Source: Takakia lepidozioides | Taxonomy: Eukaryota > Streptophyta > Takakiopsida > Takakiales > Takakiaceae | NCBI GenBank assembly: GCA_030704615.1 | Contig: CM060732.1 | Location: 37,183,053-37,243,052 of the forward strand | DNA: 60,000 nucleotides | Reading direction: 5' to 3' | Shown: piece by piece, positions 45,797 to 55,900 of the stretch | Layout of the letters: each line of letters starts with the position of its first letter | Numbering within the stretch: the first letter of the stretch is position 1 | Translations under genes and position numbers: made by a program | Notes under the pieces: generated by a model | What the model was told of the DNA's origin: nothing | Seen by the model: the letters and a program-made list of their open reading frames with translations, nothing else | Databases searched by the model: none

Positions 45797-48720
45797 GTGA
45801 CAGTTTGTCAACACGGAGGTACCACTAGTGCCGGTTCGAGCACTAGCGATACTAGTGGGTACACGAGACGAGGTGTGCGGTTTAGGTCACCTTCACCTCC
45901 TGTGTCTTTTACAGAAGGTTCTGATTCAGATTGTGAATCAGGAGGACTTACACCGGCGGTGCAAGTTGTTTCCTTGCTATTGTTGTGGGACACAATGGAG
46001 GAGATGTATAGAGCTACCAAGGGGCCACGAAGGTACTCTGGGGCGGTGGGCACCATCGAATTGGATGACTTTATCCAAGAGTTTGATAGTTGGTGTGACT
46101 TGCAACAAATGCGCAATCCACAACTGTTTACGCCTTTTATGGCATAGAAGGGGTTATTTCAGCACCTTGAGGGGCCGCCCATGGATGATTACCATGAGTT
46201 CAGGCGGGGGCATGGGTTGAGATCGAGGAGTGGAGGATGTACTGGTCACCCGACTATGTCTCCATCACTAGGGGCACTAGAGCCACGAGGGCAGTGGCTA
46301 CACTTGCCGCTGCACCGGCAGCTTCAACAAGCAGCAGTGGGACTAGTGGGACTGGTGGTACCGTAGTTACAACGTCCACCCAAGCCACTATCGCACCCGC
46401 ACCAACACCCGTGCCTGCCTTCAATTTTGTTGTGGAGTTCTTCGAAGAGTTGAGAGGGAACTACCAAAGGGTGAGGACAGAGAAGTTGCGGAGCTTGCAA
46501 GAGTTCCAATGGAAGCCTACTGAGAGCTTGAGGGAGGCTTTCACTCGCATGAGGTGCTTGATAAATGTAACCCAATGGGTTATAGAAGCTCATGCAGTCT
46601 AATTCTGGTATGGGATATTGGACCAGGAGATGAAGAGAAGGGTGCGTGATGCAACTCTCATACAAGCGGCCCAACCCACCTTAACAAATGTGTTTTTGCT
46701 GGCAGAGCGGATAGAGCTCAACATGGTGGAGGAACGAGTGGTCATGGTGGGATTTGCTAAGAAGACACCACGAGGTAGTGGTGCTCCTAGCCAACCACTA
46801 CCTCAACGTGCTTAAAGCAACAAGGGAACTCAGGTGAAGCTCAGGGAAAGACAGAGAGGACCTCAGATGCAGGGGTCTCTTCCTTTATTTGCAGGCCAAC
46901 AACGGGCGGAGGTGGTGTGTTGGATATGTGGAGGACCCCATGTCAAGAAGGATTGCCCAGAGGGAGGCAAAGGGCCGGCACATGCACAACCTACACAGTT
47001 GCAGTGTGGGCATTGTGGCAAGCACGGGCATGAAGAGGCCCAGTGTTATGGTTTGCATCCTGAGTTGCGCCCAGGCCAGTTCCAAAGGAACAATGGTGGC
47101 CGGGGGCGAGGTGGAGCAGCCCAGAGAACGAGGTGGCCAGGCACGGGTGCAGGCCAAGGGCAAGCTCAACATGGCCAAAGATGCGGAGGTCAGGGTGTTG
47201 ACCAAGACATGGCCAACCGACTTCAGCAGCTAGAGCAGAGGCTCGCTGCCATGGCTACTGCTCAGGTGGTACCGGCTCCAAGGCCGGATGGTCCACCTCT
47301 GGTTCCTAAGGGAGGAGATATGGGAGGCATGGGATTCATGTGCGGGGCAGCACTACCACTAGTGCAAGTGGAGTCGGCGGCGGCAGTGACCTGAGGAGCA
47401 GCACGAGTTCCTGAGCCACGAGGTGCAGAGGTGGAGTTGGATCCACAGCGTAGGGAAGCAAGCCGTTAGGCTAGGCTTCCTCAGTCATTCACATTGGCGG
47501 AGACAATGTCGACGTCATCCATGGCACCTAGTTCTCACCCGACTGTTACCGAGACGGAGGTTACTATGCCATTGGGGAGAGCTACACGGTTAGCACCACT
47601 ACCTAGTGTTGCCAAGGCTACGGCAGCTAGTGTGCTGCTGGGGGCGGCCACATTTGTGTGCCAGGCTCCATTGTTCTCGGCTACCATAATTGCGACGTCG
47701 GGGGTAAGACCAGCTGAGGTGTTCAGGCTGGCAGCTACACTCTGTGAGAGTGGGGAGGTTACTTCATCTTCTGCGGAGATAGTAGGAGGTGTAGTGCCGG
47801 AGGGATCCTCGGATTTGAGGGTCAAGACTGCCACGATGGCGCCATGACAAGCTGCAGCTGTCAGGTTGATGGAGCTGCCAGCTAGGCCAGCCATTGAGCG
47901 CTCCATGGTGACACCTGGAGTTGTCATGTTAGACAATCAGGATGACATTTTCTGTTTGAGTGGACCGGCAGGCAAGAGGTACCGGCCACTGCGGGTCTTG
48001 TTGGACTCGGGAGCTCAACCATTGATGCTGGGCAGAGCTGCTATTGGAGGCTTGGGCCTCACGGAGGCGGATATAGAGCCTTGTCTTTTCCAGATACAGA
48101 AGTCTCTGGGAGGATCGGAGCAGGCTCAAGGCATGACACGGCGTGAGTTGGCTATCAGAGTACGGCCGGATTATCCTACAGATGGCTCAGTGATGCGAAC
48201 CAAGGCCATTGTGACAGACGCGGTCTCGTACGATGTCTTGGTTGGTGGGGCAGTGTTGTACCCCATGGGCTTAACCCTAGATTTTTGGGCGTCACAGGGA
48301 GCTGCACACGCCGGCCCTCCCCTGACTGCCATCTAGGCCTATAGGGTGGTTGCCCAGCGGGGCAAGATACCAACACTAGCAGCATTCACAACTGCAGTGA
48401 CTTGGCCTAGAGAGTTGCTAGAGGGCAACGCTCATTCAGAGGATGACACACCTCCAGGAGAGCAGGATGACATGTATGGTATGGCGGAGTCGTCTGCCAT
48501 GGTTGCTCAGACTCCATTATGGGCAAGGATTTGCAGCGGGTTGCTGATCGACGAGTGCAACAAGCCTGGGTAGAGGCTTTTGTACCATTAGGAGAGGAGG
48601 AGAGTGCAAGGATTGCACAAGGACCACCTCAGTTGGTAGCACTCACTTCCGTGGACACTACAGTCTCTAAAATCGCATTTATCCAGCACGATGAAGACGT
48701 GCGGGTCCACGTTCAGATCC
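45797..48720 (+). pseudogene. Retrotransposon gag-protease, degraded
   Basis: A gag capsid-like part: LDDFIQEFDSWCDLQQMRNP, FFEELRGNYQRVRTEKLRSL, FTRMRCLINV and LAERIELNMVEER. Then two CCHC zinc knuckles: CWICGGPHVKKDC and CGHCGKHGHEEAQC. A variable linker follows, then a retropepsin at about 47.9-48.3 kb: RVLLDSGAQPLMLGRAAIGG (catalytic DSGA) with a later VSYDVLVGGAVLYPMGLTLD. In-frame stops occur near 46145, 46600, 46813 and 47393. No reverse transcriptase is present: the element ends at about 48720, where a LINE relic begins. Neither LTR was identified. Confidence 0.85.
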
Positions 48721-49190
48721 TTTAGAGTCAGTTGTACTGTCTTCTGCTAGGACTTGGCCTGTTTGGCTGGACGGTCCTGTTTCCAAGATATAGAGTCGAT
48801 TAACTTACGATATCTGGTGTAAAGACATGTGTTGCAATAGACTCCACCATCTCATCTTCAATTAATCTCCGCAAGAGCTTAAGGAAGGGATGCCATACCT
48901 ACCCCGAACAGCCACATTGGCTATTTTGGAGCATGCGGACATCCACTCCTTAAGCACCACCACTTGGAAGGATTCTGCAGACCTACCTTGGTTGGAGTTA
49001 TGAACCCATATAGCAAATGCGTACTCCAAGGCAAGTCCAATGACGCGACAAAGCAAGGTTTTCTTGACCTCAAAATGAATCCCTCTGCAGTGGAACAATT
49101 TAGTGAGACTCAACGTTTTGCCCTTCATGTTTGAACAACTTTGGATATGTGCATCCCAGTTTCAGTTTGAGGAGAACTCAACGCCCAGAA
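48715..49190 (-). mobile_element. Two adjacent LINE relics, antisense
   Basis: 48715-48860 is the reverse complement of the segment at 18090-18240 (KLIDSISWKQDR region). 48870-49190 encodes an upstream part of a related LINE (FLGVEFSSN, WDAHIQSCSN, KTLSLTKLFHCRGIHFEVKK, CRVIGLALEYAFAIWVHNSN), which is the connection after the reverse transcriptase. Together they show how the truncated copies fit into a longer element. Confidence 0.8.
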
Positions 49191-49199
49191 AACATGAAC

Positions 49200-49442
49200 A
49201 CGAGTAGGGGTAGAACTCACTCCATGCGCAACGGGTTTGTGTCGTTTGCGCATCTTCGGGAGAGACTCTGCAGATGGAGGTGCAGTTTCCACCGAACTGT
49301 CCTCCACGTCGTCGTCGTCGCCCATGCTGTACTCACTTGTGTCTGAATCCGAGCTCGAAGACCGCCTACCATGCCGCCTTCCCTCTCGCACTGATGCCAT
49401 CTTCAGTGGATTCAATCGAGCCAGGTGGGGGCTCCTTCGCAC
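49200..49442 (-). CDS. Serine/aspartate-rich hypothetical N-terminal exon
   Basis: The frame gives MASVREGRRHGRRSSSSDSD, EYSMGDDDDVEDSSVETAPP and MRKRHKPVAHGVSSTPTRV before running into LINE sequence at about 49190. It resembles a disordered nuclear-protein N-terminus. The left side is cut by the LINE, so it is at best a fragment. Confidence 0.3.
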
Positions 49443-50880
49443 CGTGGGGCTGGAATGTGTAGAAGATCGGCGGTCGAGCGCTTCTTACTAGGCGCGGACA
49501 TAGACCATAAAAGACCAAGACGAGCGAGGAAGACCAAGGCATACAAAGAAGGACAAGGAAGGGGGAGTGTGATCACACACCCCCCCAAACTTGGGTGAAG
49601 ATCTGGCCGTTGTTGTTTTCAAATAGGAACATGTGTCGTGCATCCGACACTATGGCCTTTTCCACTTTGAGACATTTCAAAATAACCACTTACAATTCTC
49701 CAGACAACTAGATGTAGTGATTCACACGACTGACATGGATCCATTAACTTTATTTCTTTCAAAATTGGGAGAAGGAAACACAGTGCAACGATGCCGTGAA
49801 TGGCTCCGCTTTACATGCATTCTTGGAGAAAATGTGCAAGATCAGAGAGAAGTGAAAACAGTGCTCTGCCAAATAATTCAGCAAAAACAAACTCAACTGT
49901 AGTGGTTCTCCCATCGCAGAGAAGGGTCCATTCGACACCCATCGCACCATGCCAGGTTGAGGTCCTCACACACACACATGCACACCGAGAATTTGCAAAC
50001 CCACATCAGCCGGGAGAACATGGAAATTACCCCGTGGATCACATGCAAGCATGAATGGGAAATGGAAGGAGAATTGCATGGGAGATTTTGGTGTACCTGC
50101 GCGACATGCAACTTTGTCTACATACTCCATAAGTCACTGTCCCAAGACCCAAGTGGACAGGGGAGGCCGGTGAGTCTGTACCACAAATGGTAGTCATACA
50201 GCAGAGGATACTGCCGCCCAACTCGTAAAAGCCGCCGGCTGGAAGATGCTAGGCATGCGAACTCCGGCACAACGCGCCTCCTCTGCACCTCACTCCGTCC
50301 CAACCAGTGCAAAACAATCGTGTATGCATTGACTGCCCTCTGGCTTTCTCTCCAGGCATTTGGGGGTCTGCGATCTGCTACACGTAAGTGTCTTTGAAGG
50401 CGACAATCAAAGGATTCGGTCACTTGCAGTTGCCGTCTCAAGGGCAACATTGCAAGAATCACAATTAAGTAAGAAAGATCGTGGAAGAAGCTGCAAACTG
50501 GAAATGAGTGAAGTGGCAGGGCGATGCTCCATTCTTAACATGCTCCCCTTTCCCGCCATGGTGATAGAGCCACACAAATGGACTCCCTTCCCACCACGGT
50601 GCAATTTCAAGGCATCGGAACGGGATTGTCCGCCGAAATGTGATTTGGAGAGCACAGCCGAATTCGTTATGGAATTCGACCTTCCAATACATGATTCCTC
50701 AATCCGTCTCGCTCTTCCGCTGAGGGTGGCGTGGGGCAAACTACCCCCTGCTACAAACTTTTGATCGTAATGCGATTTTGAGAGACGAATCGATGCAACC
50801 AGAAATTGTGCAGACGAGGACCGGCGATGACTGGAGTTCACTGCGCATGGCCTGACAATTGCATCTGCTACTCTCTGTAT
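49443..50880. other. Unassigned region with decayed minus-strand coding traces
   Basis: Minus-strand pieces between 50400 and 50890 (for example KLHRGGKGVHLCGSITMAGK) continue, with stops, from the duplicated unknown gene to the right, so they are probably its eroded downstream exons. Nothing is recognised from 49443 to 50400 apart from short frames. Confidence 0.3.
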
Positions 50881-52110
50881 TTCAACGTGCATTTACCCTT
50901 TTGCCTCGGTTGACCCATCGTTGCCTGCCAAGGTCAGAAAAACAGTCATTCCACAGCTTCGACGACGTCTGTGTTACCTATTTCCCCTCACTTTCATGTT
51001 GTCACATTGGCATCATCACTTCAAAGTCACTCTAAACTATCAAAGATTAACTGAAGTAGCAAACTTGCAAAATTGAACATGAAATTTTAGGGCCAATTTT
51101 GATAAGAGGGGAAAAACGCCTGAAATGTGTTGAACGCGGTGCCTTCATTAGCAGTGTATGATTTCCAGATATGAGCCGGCTGCTGTTGCGCTTCCACTTG
51201 ACCATGTATGTCGCGGCCCTTTGCCTTGAGGGCAGGGGGGGTCGGGACACATGAGGGGCTGCCCCTGTGGTGGGGGCAGCGGCAACAATAGGTATGGGGG
51301 GCTGAAGCACCCTTGAGTGCCCAAAGCACTCAGGGAAGCGGAGGCGCTCACTAGGTGGAGCCCCGCACACCGGGTTGCGGTGGGGTGGCTCCACAAGGGG
51401 TGGTGGTAGCTTAGCGGGACTTAGTGGGGGTGGCATAGGACTCACCATGGGGGCGGAGACCTCGTGGTGGGAGTCGTGGGGAGTCTTGGGACTCATCACG
51501 GTCCATAGGGGCCGTGGTGAGCGGGCCAAGACTCACCGCGACTCATCACCGGGAGTCGAGGGTTTTCGTGGTGGTTCGCCATAAAATGGCATGGCTGGTT
51601 GTGAAACCCCCGCGGACAGCTACAGAAGTATGTATAGGGAGTAGTAACCCCGAGAACGGTGCAAGCCCGTTGGTGACCAAAAACTAGTGAGTAAGCGAGC
51701 GAGCCGGAAAGCGACCAAAGAGTGGGGAGCTGTTCCGGACTGCCATCTACCAAAGGGAATTCTCCTAGTCCCAAATAGGTGGAGGGTTTAGTGGGAAGCG
51801 AAGGGGGACCGTTATGTCCCGGTGAGCAGCCGAAGCTCCAAGTTGGCCCGGGCGGCCAGGTTAGGAGTCACGCGCGCGCATCGAAGCGAGTAACTATGAC
51901 TTGAAGGGGAGCTTACCGAAGTGAGGTGCACGACAATGTACCCATGCAGGTTTGTTGCCGCTATTGATCCACATGGAATCATAGGTAATCTTGTGCTTGA
52001 AATCTGGCCCTCTTGGATGAATGTGGACCCACACTTCATCCTTGCTCCTTCAGGTATCACTGCCTCTGCAAAAAGGATGCGTACATCCTTGCCTTGTAGT
52101 TGATAATGAT
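50880..52110 (-). pseudogene. Downstream copy of a tandemly duplicated unknown gene, split by a solo LTR
   Basis: Minus-strand pieces on both sides of the LTR read AEAVIPEGARMKCGSTFIQE, SSTRLPMIPCGSIAATNLHG, then (after the LTR) VKWKRNSSRLISGNHTLLM, KAPRSTHF and FFPLIKIGPKISCSIL. The same order is found in the copy at 52114-52665. Frames are broken. The family is not recognised. Removing the 727-bp LTR plus one ATGTA restores an alignment with the other copy. Confidence 0.6.
51209..51935 (-). mobile_element. Solo LTR with 5-bp target duplication (ATGTA), inverted
   Basis: The same family and length (727 bp) as the solo LTR at 42782, in reverse orientation, with TGTCG...CGACA tips. ATGTA stands at 51204-51208 and again at 51936-51940. 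It interrupts a duplicated gene. Confidence 0.94.
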
Positions 52111-52113
52111 AGC

Positions 52114-52665
52114 CTAGATTTGTTCTAGGAAATACCGAACACAACTTATCACACTAGTTCCTATGTTGTCTTGCATCTGGTACTCTCTGCAATCCAACAG
52201 GCATACACCATTTGCCTCGATTGTCCCACTATTGACTGCAAGGGTCACAAAAGTGTTCATTCCACCGCTTTGCCTCGTATGTGTCATCTGTTTCTGGATA
52301 CTTTCCTGTTGATTCATTGGAAGCATCATGTCAAAGTCACTCCAAACCATCAAAGGTTCACTCAACCAGCTAACTTGCAGATCAATTGAACCAGAAAATT
52401 TAGGGCCGGATCTGACAAGAGGGAAAAACATGGTGAATTGGATCTCGAAGGAGGTGCCTTCATAAGCAGCGCCTGATTTTGCTCAATTGTGCCGCAGCTG
52501 CTGCAGATTCCAGTTGAGCATGTACCCATGCAGGTTTCTTGTAGCTAAAACCAACAAAAAATCAAAGGTAATCTGGAGCTTGAAGGCCGGCTCTGTTGGA
52601 AGAATTTGGACCCACACTCTATCCTTACTCCTTCAGCTAGGCATGCCTCTGCACAAATCATGCAT
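52114..52665 (-). pseudogene. Upstream copy of the tandemly duplicated unknown gene
   Basis: Minus strand: CAEACLAEGVRIECGSKFFQ, SSSRLPLIFC, then an open stretch FFPLVRSGPKFSGSIDLQVS, WLSEPLMVWSDFDMMLPMNQ, HTRQSGGMNTFVTLAVNSGT, IEANGVCLLDCREYQMQ. It is more intact than its partner. The residues look like a conserved beta-rich domain, but I cannot name it. Splice sites between the pieces are not resolved. It lies between the L27 relic and the LTR-split copy on the same strand. Confidence 0.5.
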
Positions 52666-52689
52666 ATAGGGTTGGATAATAGCTCAAAA

Positions 52690-54200
52690 TCACAGTTTGG
52701 AGAAAACGAGATGAAGACATGACTATGTGGCAAGTTTCAACTTTTTTGGCAGTACGTTTCAGTTTCTCTGGTGTCACAACTGCCTTCAAGTCAACATCCA
52801 AATTAAGTCCACCTACTCCCAAATGCAGAATGTCTCATGAGACCACCAGCGACGAGAAAAGCTGGTTTGGCATGACATGGTTGTAGTTCACAACCTTAAT
52901 GAACGCCTTCAGCCTTGACCTCTTTGCGATCTTTTTCTGTGACGCCTTCTCCATAACCTGTGAAATGGAAAAGCAGCTACACATCAAATTGCGGGAAAGT
53001 ATAAGGGGTACTCATGCCTCCTTGGGAGAAAGAGTGCCATAAACACAGACACCTCCTTAAATGCCAAAATTTGACAAGCCAACGTGTGGTGGCAAGAAAT
53101 GCCTAACCCATAATTATACTCCATCCAGTCCGAATCCAAAAGGGTCGGATGATAACTCGGAACCGCAGGAGATGACAAGATTGATACACGACTATCTTGC
53201 GAGTTTCAACTTTGTTGAAGGTAGTTTCCAGTTTCTCTGGTGTCACAACTGCCTTCAAGTCAACATCGAAATTAAGTCCACCTACGCGCAAATCGCAGAA
53301 TGTCTCATGACACCATCTGCGTCAGAAAAAGCTGGTTTGGCATGATATGATTGTAGTTCACAACCTTAATGAACGTCTTCAGCCTTGACCTCTTTGCGAT
53401 TTTCTTCTGTGATTGCTTCTTCATAACTTATGAAAGGGAAAAACAGCTACACATCAAATTCTTGCAAGTACAGGGGGGTGCTCAGGCCTCCTTGGGAGAA
53501 AGAGTGCCATAAACACAGACACATATTTAAATGTAAAAATTGGAGAAACGAACGTCTGGTGGCAGGAAATGCCTAAACCAGAATTATACTCCATCCAGTG
53601 CACATGTAAAGGGTCGGATGATAACTCAGAATTCCAGTTTGGAGATAATAAGACGAATACATGACTATCTTGCGAGTTTCAACTTTCTTGGAGGTAGTTT
53701 CCAGTTTCTTTGGTGTCACAACTGCCTTCAAGTCAACATCGAAATTAAGTCCCACTACTCACAAATGCAGAATGTCTCCCTCATCTGCGTGGGGAAAATG
53801 GGGTTTGACATGATATGATTGTAGTTCACAACCAAATGACATATCCTTCAGCTTTGACGTCTTTGCGATCTTCTTCTGTGACGTCTTCTTCATAACTTAT
53901 GAAATGGAAAAGCAGCTACACATCAAATTATTGCAAGGCCGCTCAATGGCAAAATGAACGTTTCGAGTATGCTGTCAGAAAACTAGACGGACAAAAACCA
54001 AATTCGGCAGCCTCACCTTGCGTGGATACTTGGGAATTGATGCCAGAAGGACATGCCCGTATGCGCGCTCCATCGTGCCTCCATCCAGCACATTTTGTAA
54101 ATCTTGAATGACCAAGATCCCGATGTCACACCCTTCTGAGAAGCCACTACGCGTGCTTACAGTATACGAAGGCCTTGCCGTGTCAGGATTCGCATTCCCA
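52690..54200 (-). pseudogene. 60S ribosomal protein L27 (eL27) relic with exon 2 present three times
   Basis: Exon 1 (about 54130-54000) reads VLDGGTMERAYGHVLLASIP and KYPRK, then donor GTGAGG. Three tandem exon-2 copies follow, near 53900-53570, 53430-53090 and 52960-52690. The last has a good acceptor (TTTCACAG) and reads VMEKASQKKIAKRSRLKAFI, KVVNYNHVMP, then LDVDLKAVVTPEKL. These match eL27 of the large subunit (DDGTRERxYGHCLVAGIxKYP, AKKSRVKAFIKLVNYxHxMP, LDVDLKDVV). All three copies share an insertion with a stop between NHxMP and LDVDL, and the known C-terminus (KNRWFFTKLRF) is absent. The insertion predates the triplication; the period is about 470 bp. It is not a functional gene. Confidence 0.85.
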
Positions 54201-54259
54201 CGTCCCGCCATGTCCAACGCAACACTTGCATCCCTGTCTCTGCCAGGTGGAGGCAGCAC

Positions 54260-55900
54260 GTATTAAAATATCTATTCCCCGAAGGCCACATTTTGTTTAC
54301 CTCTTTTTGTGAAAGCCACGTCAGCAAATGTGCTGCCGAATCACGGGTGTAATGAATGCGCAGTGGTTCATGAAGTCGTTGAGTCGACTACATATTCACT
54401 TTAATGAATAAATATCTTTATTCCATTAATCGAATGAGGAATGAAAATTTGTAGTCGCATGTGCAGTAATTACAACCACTTGTAAATTCGCTTTTTTCAA
54501 ATTTTATGTATTTATGCAATTCATTAAATAGCCCGAAATTCTGCTACGACTCCGGAGTCTTGACCCCACTTCCGTCCGCCGTCCGAAATGCCCCCGTGGG
54601 CCCACATTGTCTGTTTAGACACTCCAGTAGTCCCCTTTACTACGAAGTGGTTCCCGGAGTGGTGGCGGACAAACAATCGATTCGGAAAAGACGCGAATGC
54701 TTCTAGTGCATGTCTTCGTAGGTCAGCGTTCATGGCACCCTGGTAGAGGTTATTTTTTCCTCTTGTACTTCTGGGACGTTCTATGTCCTAATATATAAAA
54801 GCTGAGAGGCCTCCGTTCCTCATTAATTTAAAAATAAATAAATAAATAGAGCTGTTACTAATAATCAAAGCTGGTCATACTGCATACTCTCATCGACAAT
54901 CTCTTTCATCCAGCAGCAGGACGCAATCAGTCATCCAAGTCCCACGCCCGATCCCCACCCTTGGATGCTGCCTGCCATGGCCACCAACTCAGCGACACTT
55001 GTCGGGACGCCAAAACTCACGGCTTCGCAGCCACAGAAATGGTTCGATTTGCAGCCACCAGTACTCTGCGGTCCACAGCGCCGCTATATACATTAGTCAG
55101 AACTCAGTATTTACGAGCAAACCCTAACCGGGACAGGCGCGTAGCCGGTCAGATTGGGGCCCACCACCAACGAGCCACGCGTGGGGCTTCTTTATCGCTC
55201 CCGCGCTTCCACTTCACCGGCCTCGCCGGTCATGCCCCTAACCTCGTAGCTTAAACTTCATCCATGAAAACAAATCTCATCTCAGCGTTCATCCATGACC
55301 TCTTGTCGGCTAACCGGGATTTCAATATCATTTTTTACCCCCGCGAGGGGGGCCAATAATTCGTGCCCGTAGATCGCACGTCAGCCCGTCTCATTCCCGT
55401 CATACCAACACCAGGTATTATTATTCGGAGTGATTAGATGGATGAGCCTACTCTCATCCATCCACTGGACGATTATCGAGTGCGGATAGACTAGATTTTC
55501 TGATAACTTAGAGTGTACCCTAGAAATTAGGGCAAGAGAGAAATTTCATCCACTGTAATCAAAGCGACAGATCCATCCTTGGATGAATTGAACAGAAGTT
55601 GTGTTCAGAAAGGACAACGTAACTCTCATCCGTCAGCTAGTCAGTACGTACCCCCGTATTCCGGGAATGGATGACAAACTGGTGTACGAGCGGCATGAGC
55701 AGATACATCTCTTTGGATGAGGATGCTCACGTGGCCGGCATTCAAAGGCTTGATCCAACTTTGCGCCGTCAGCATCTTTGCCGCGGTTCGCCACAGGCCC
55801 TGGGATTCAGCGGGCCGCCCGCCGCCCTCCGAAACATTTTTCGGACAGCGGTGGGAAATATTGATCGCCGGGTGGCGGTCAAGGCGAGGGTCGTAGACTA
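54260..55900. other. Upstream region of the PIF gene, no gene recognised
   Basis: There are several short frames, an AATA microsatellite near 54830 and repeated CATCCA words at 55440-55640. Composition rises in GC toward 55.9 kb, consistent with promoter and leader of the plus-strand gene that follows. Confidence 0.45.
55728..55733. promoter_or_regulatory. G-box (CACGTG) upstream of the PIF gene
   Basis: A perfect palindromic G-box lies about 200 bp before the likely transcribed leader. PIF-type bHLH factors bind this site, so self-regulation is possible, but a six-base match alone is weak. Confidence 0.35.

Noticed and set aside
45797-48720. The gag-protease remnant as the internal part of the 725-bp LTR family
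   Set aside because: No LTR of that family adjoins it on either side, and the nearest copy (42782-43506) is a complete solo LTR with its own target duplication.
53061-53818. Plus-strand frames at 53061 and 53540 as genes
   Set aside because: They are antisense to the repeated L27-like exon, whose minus-strand translation matches a known family.
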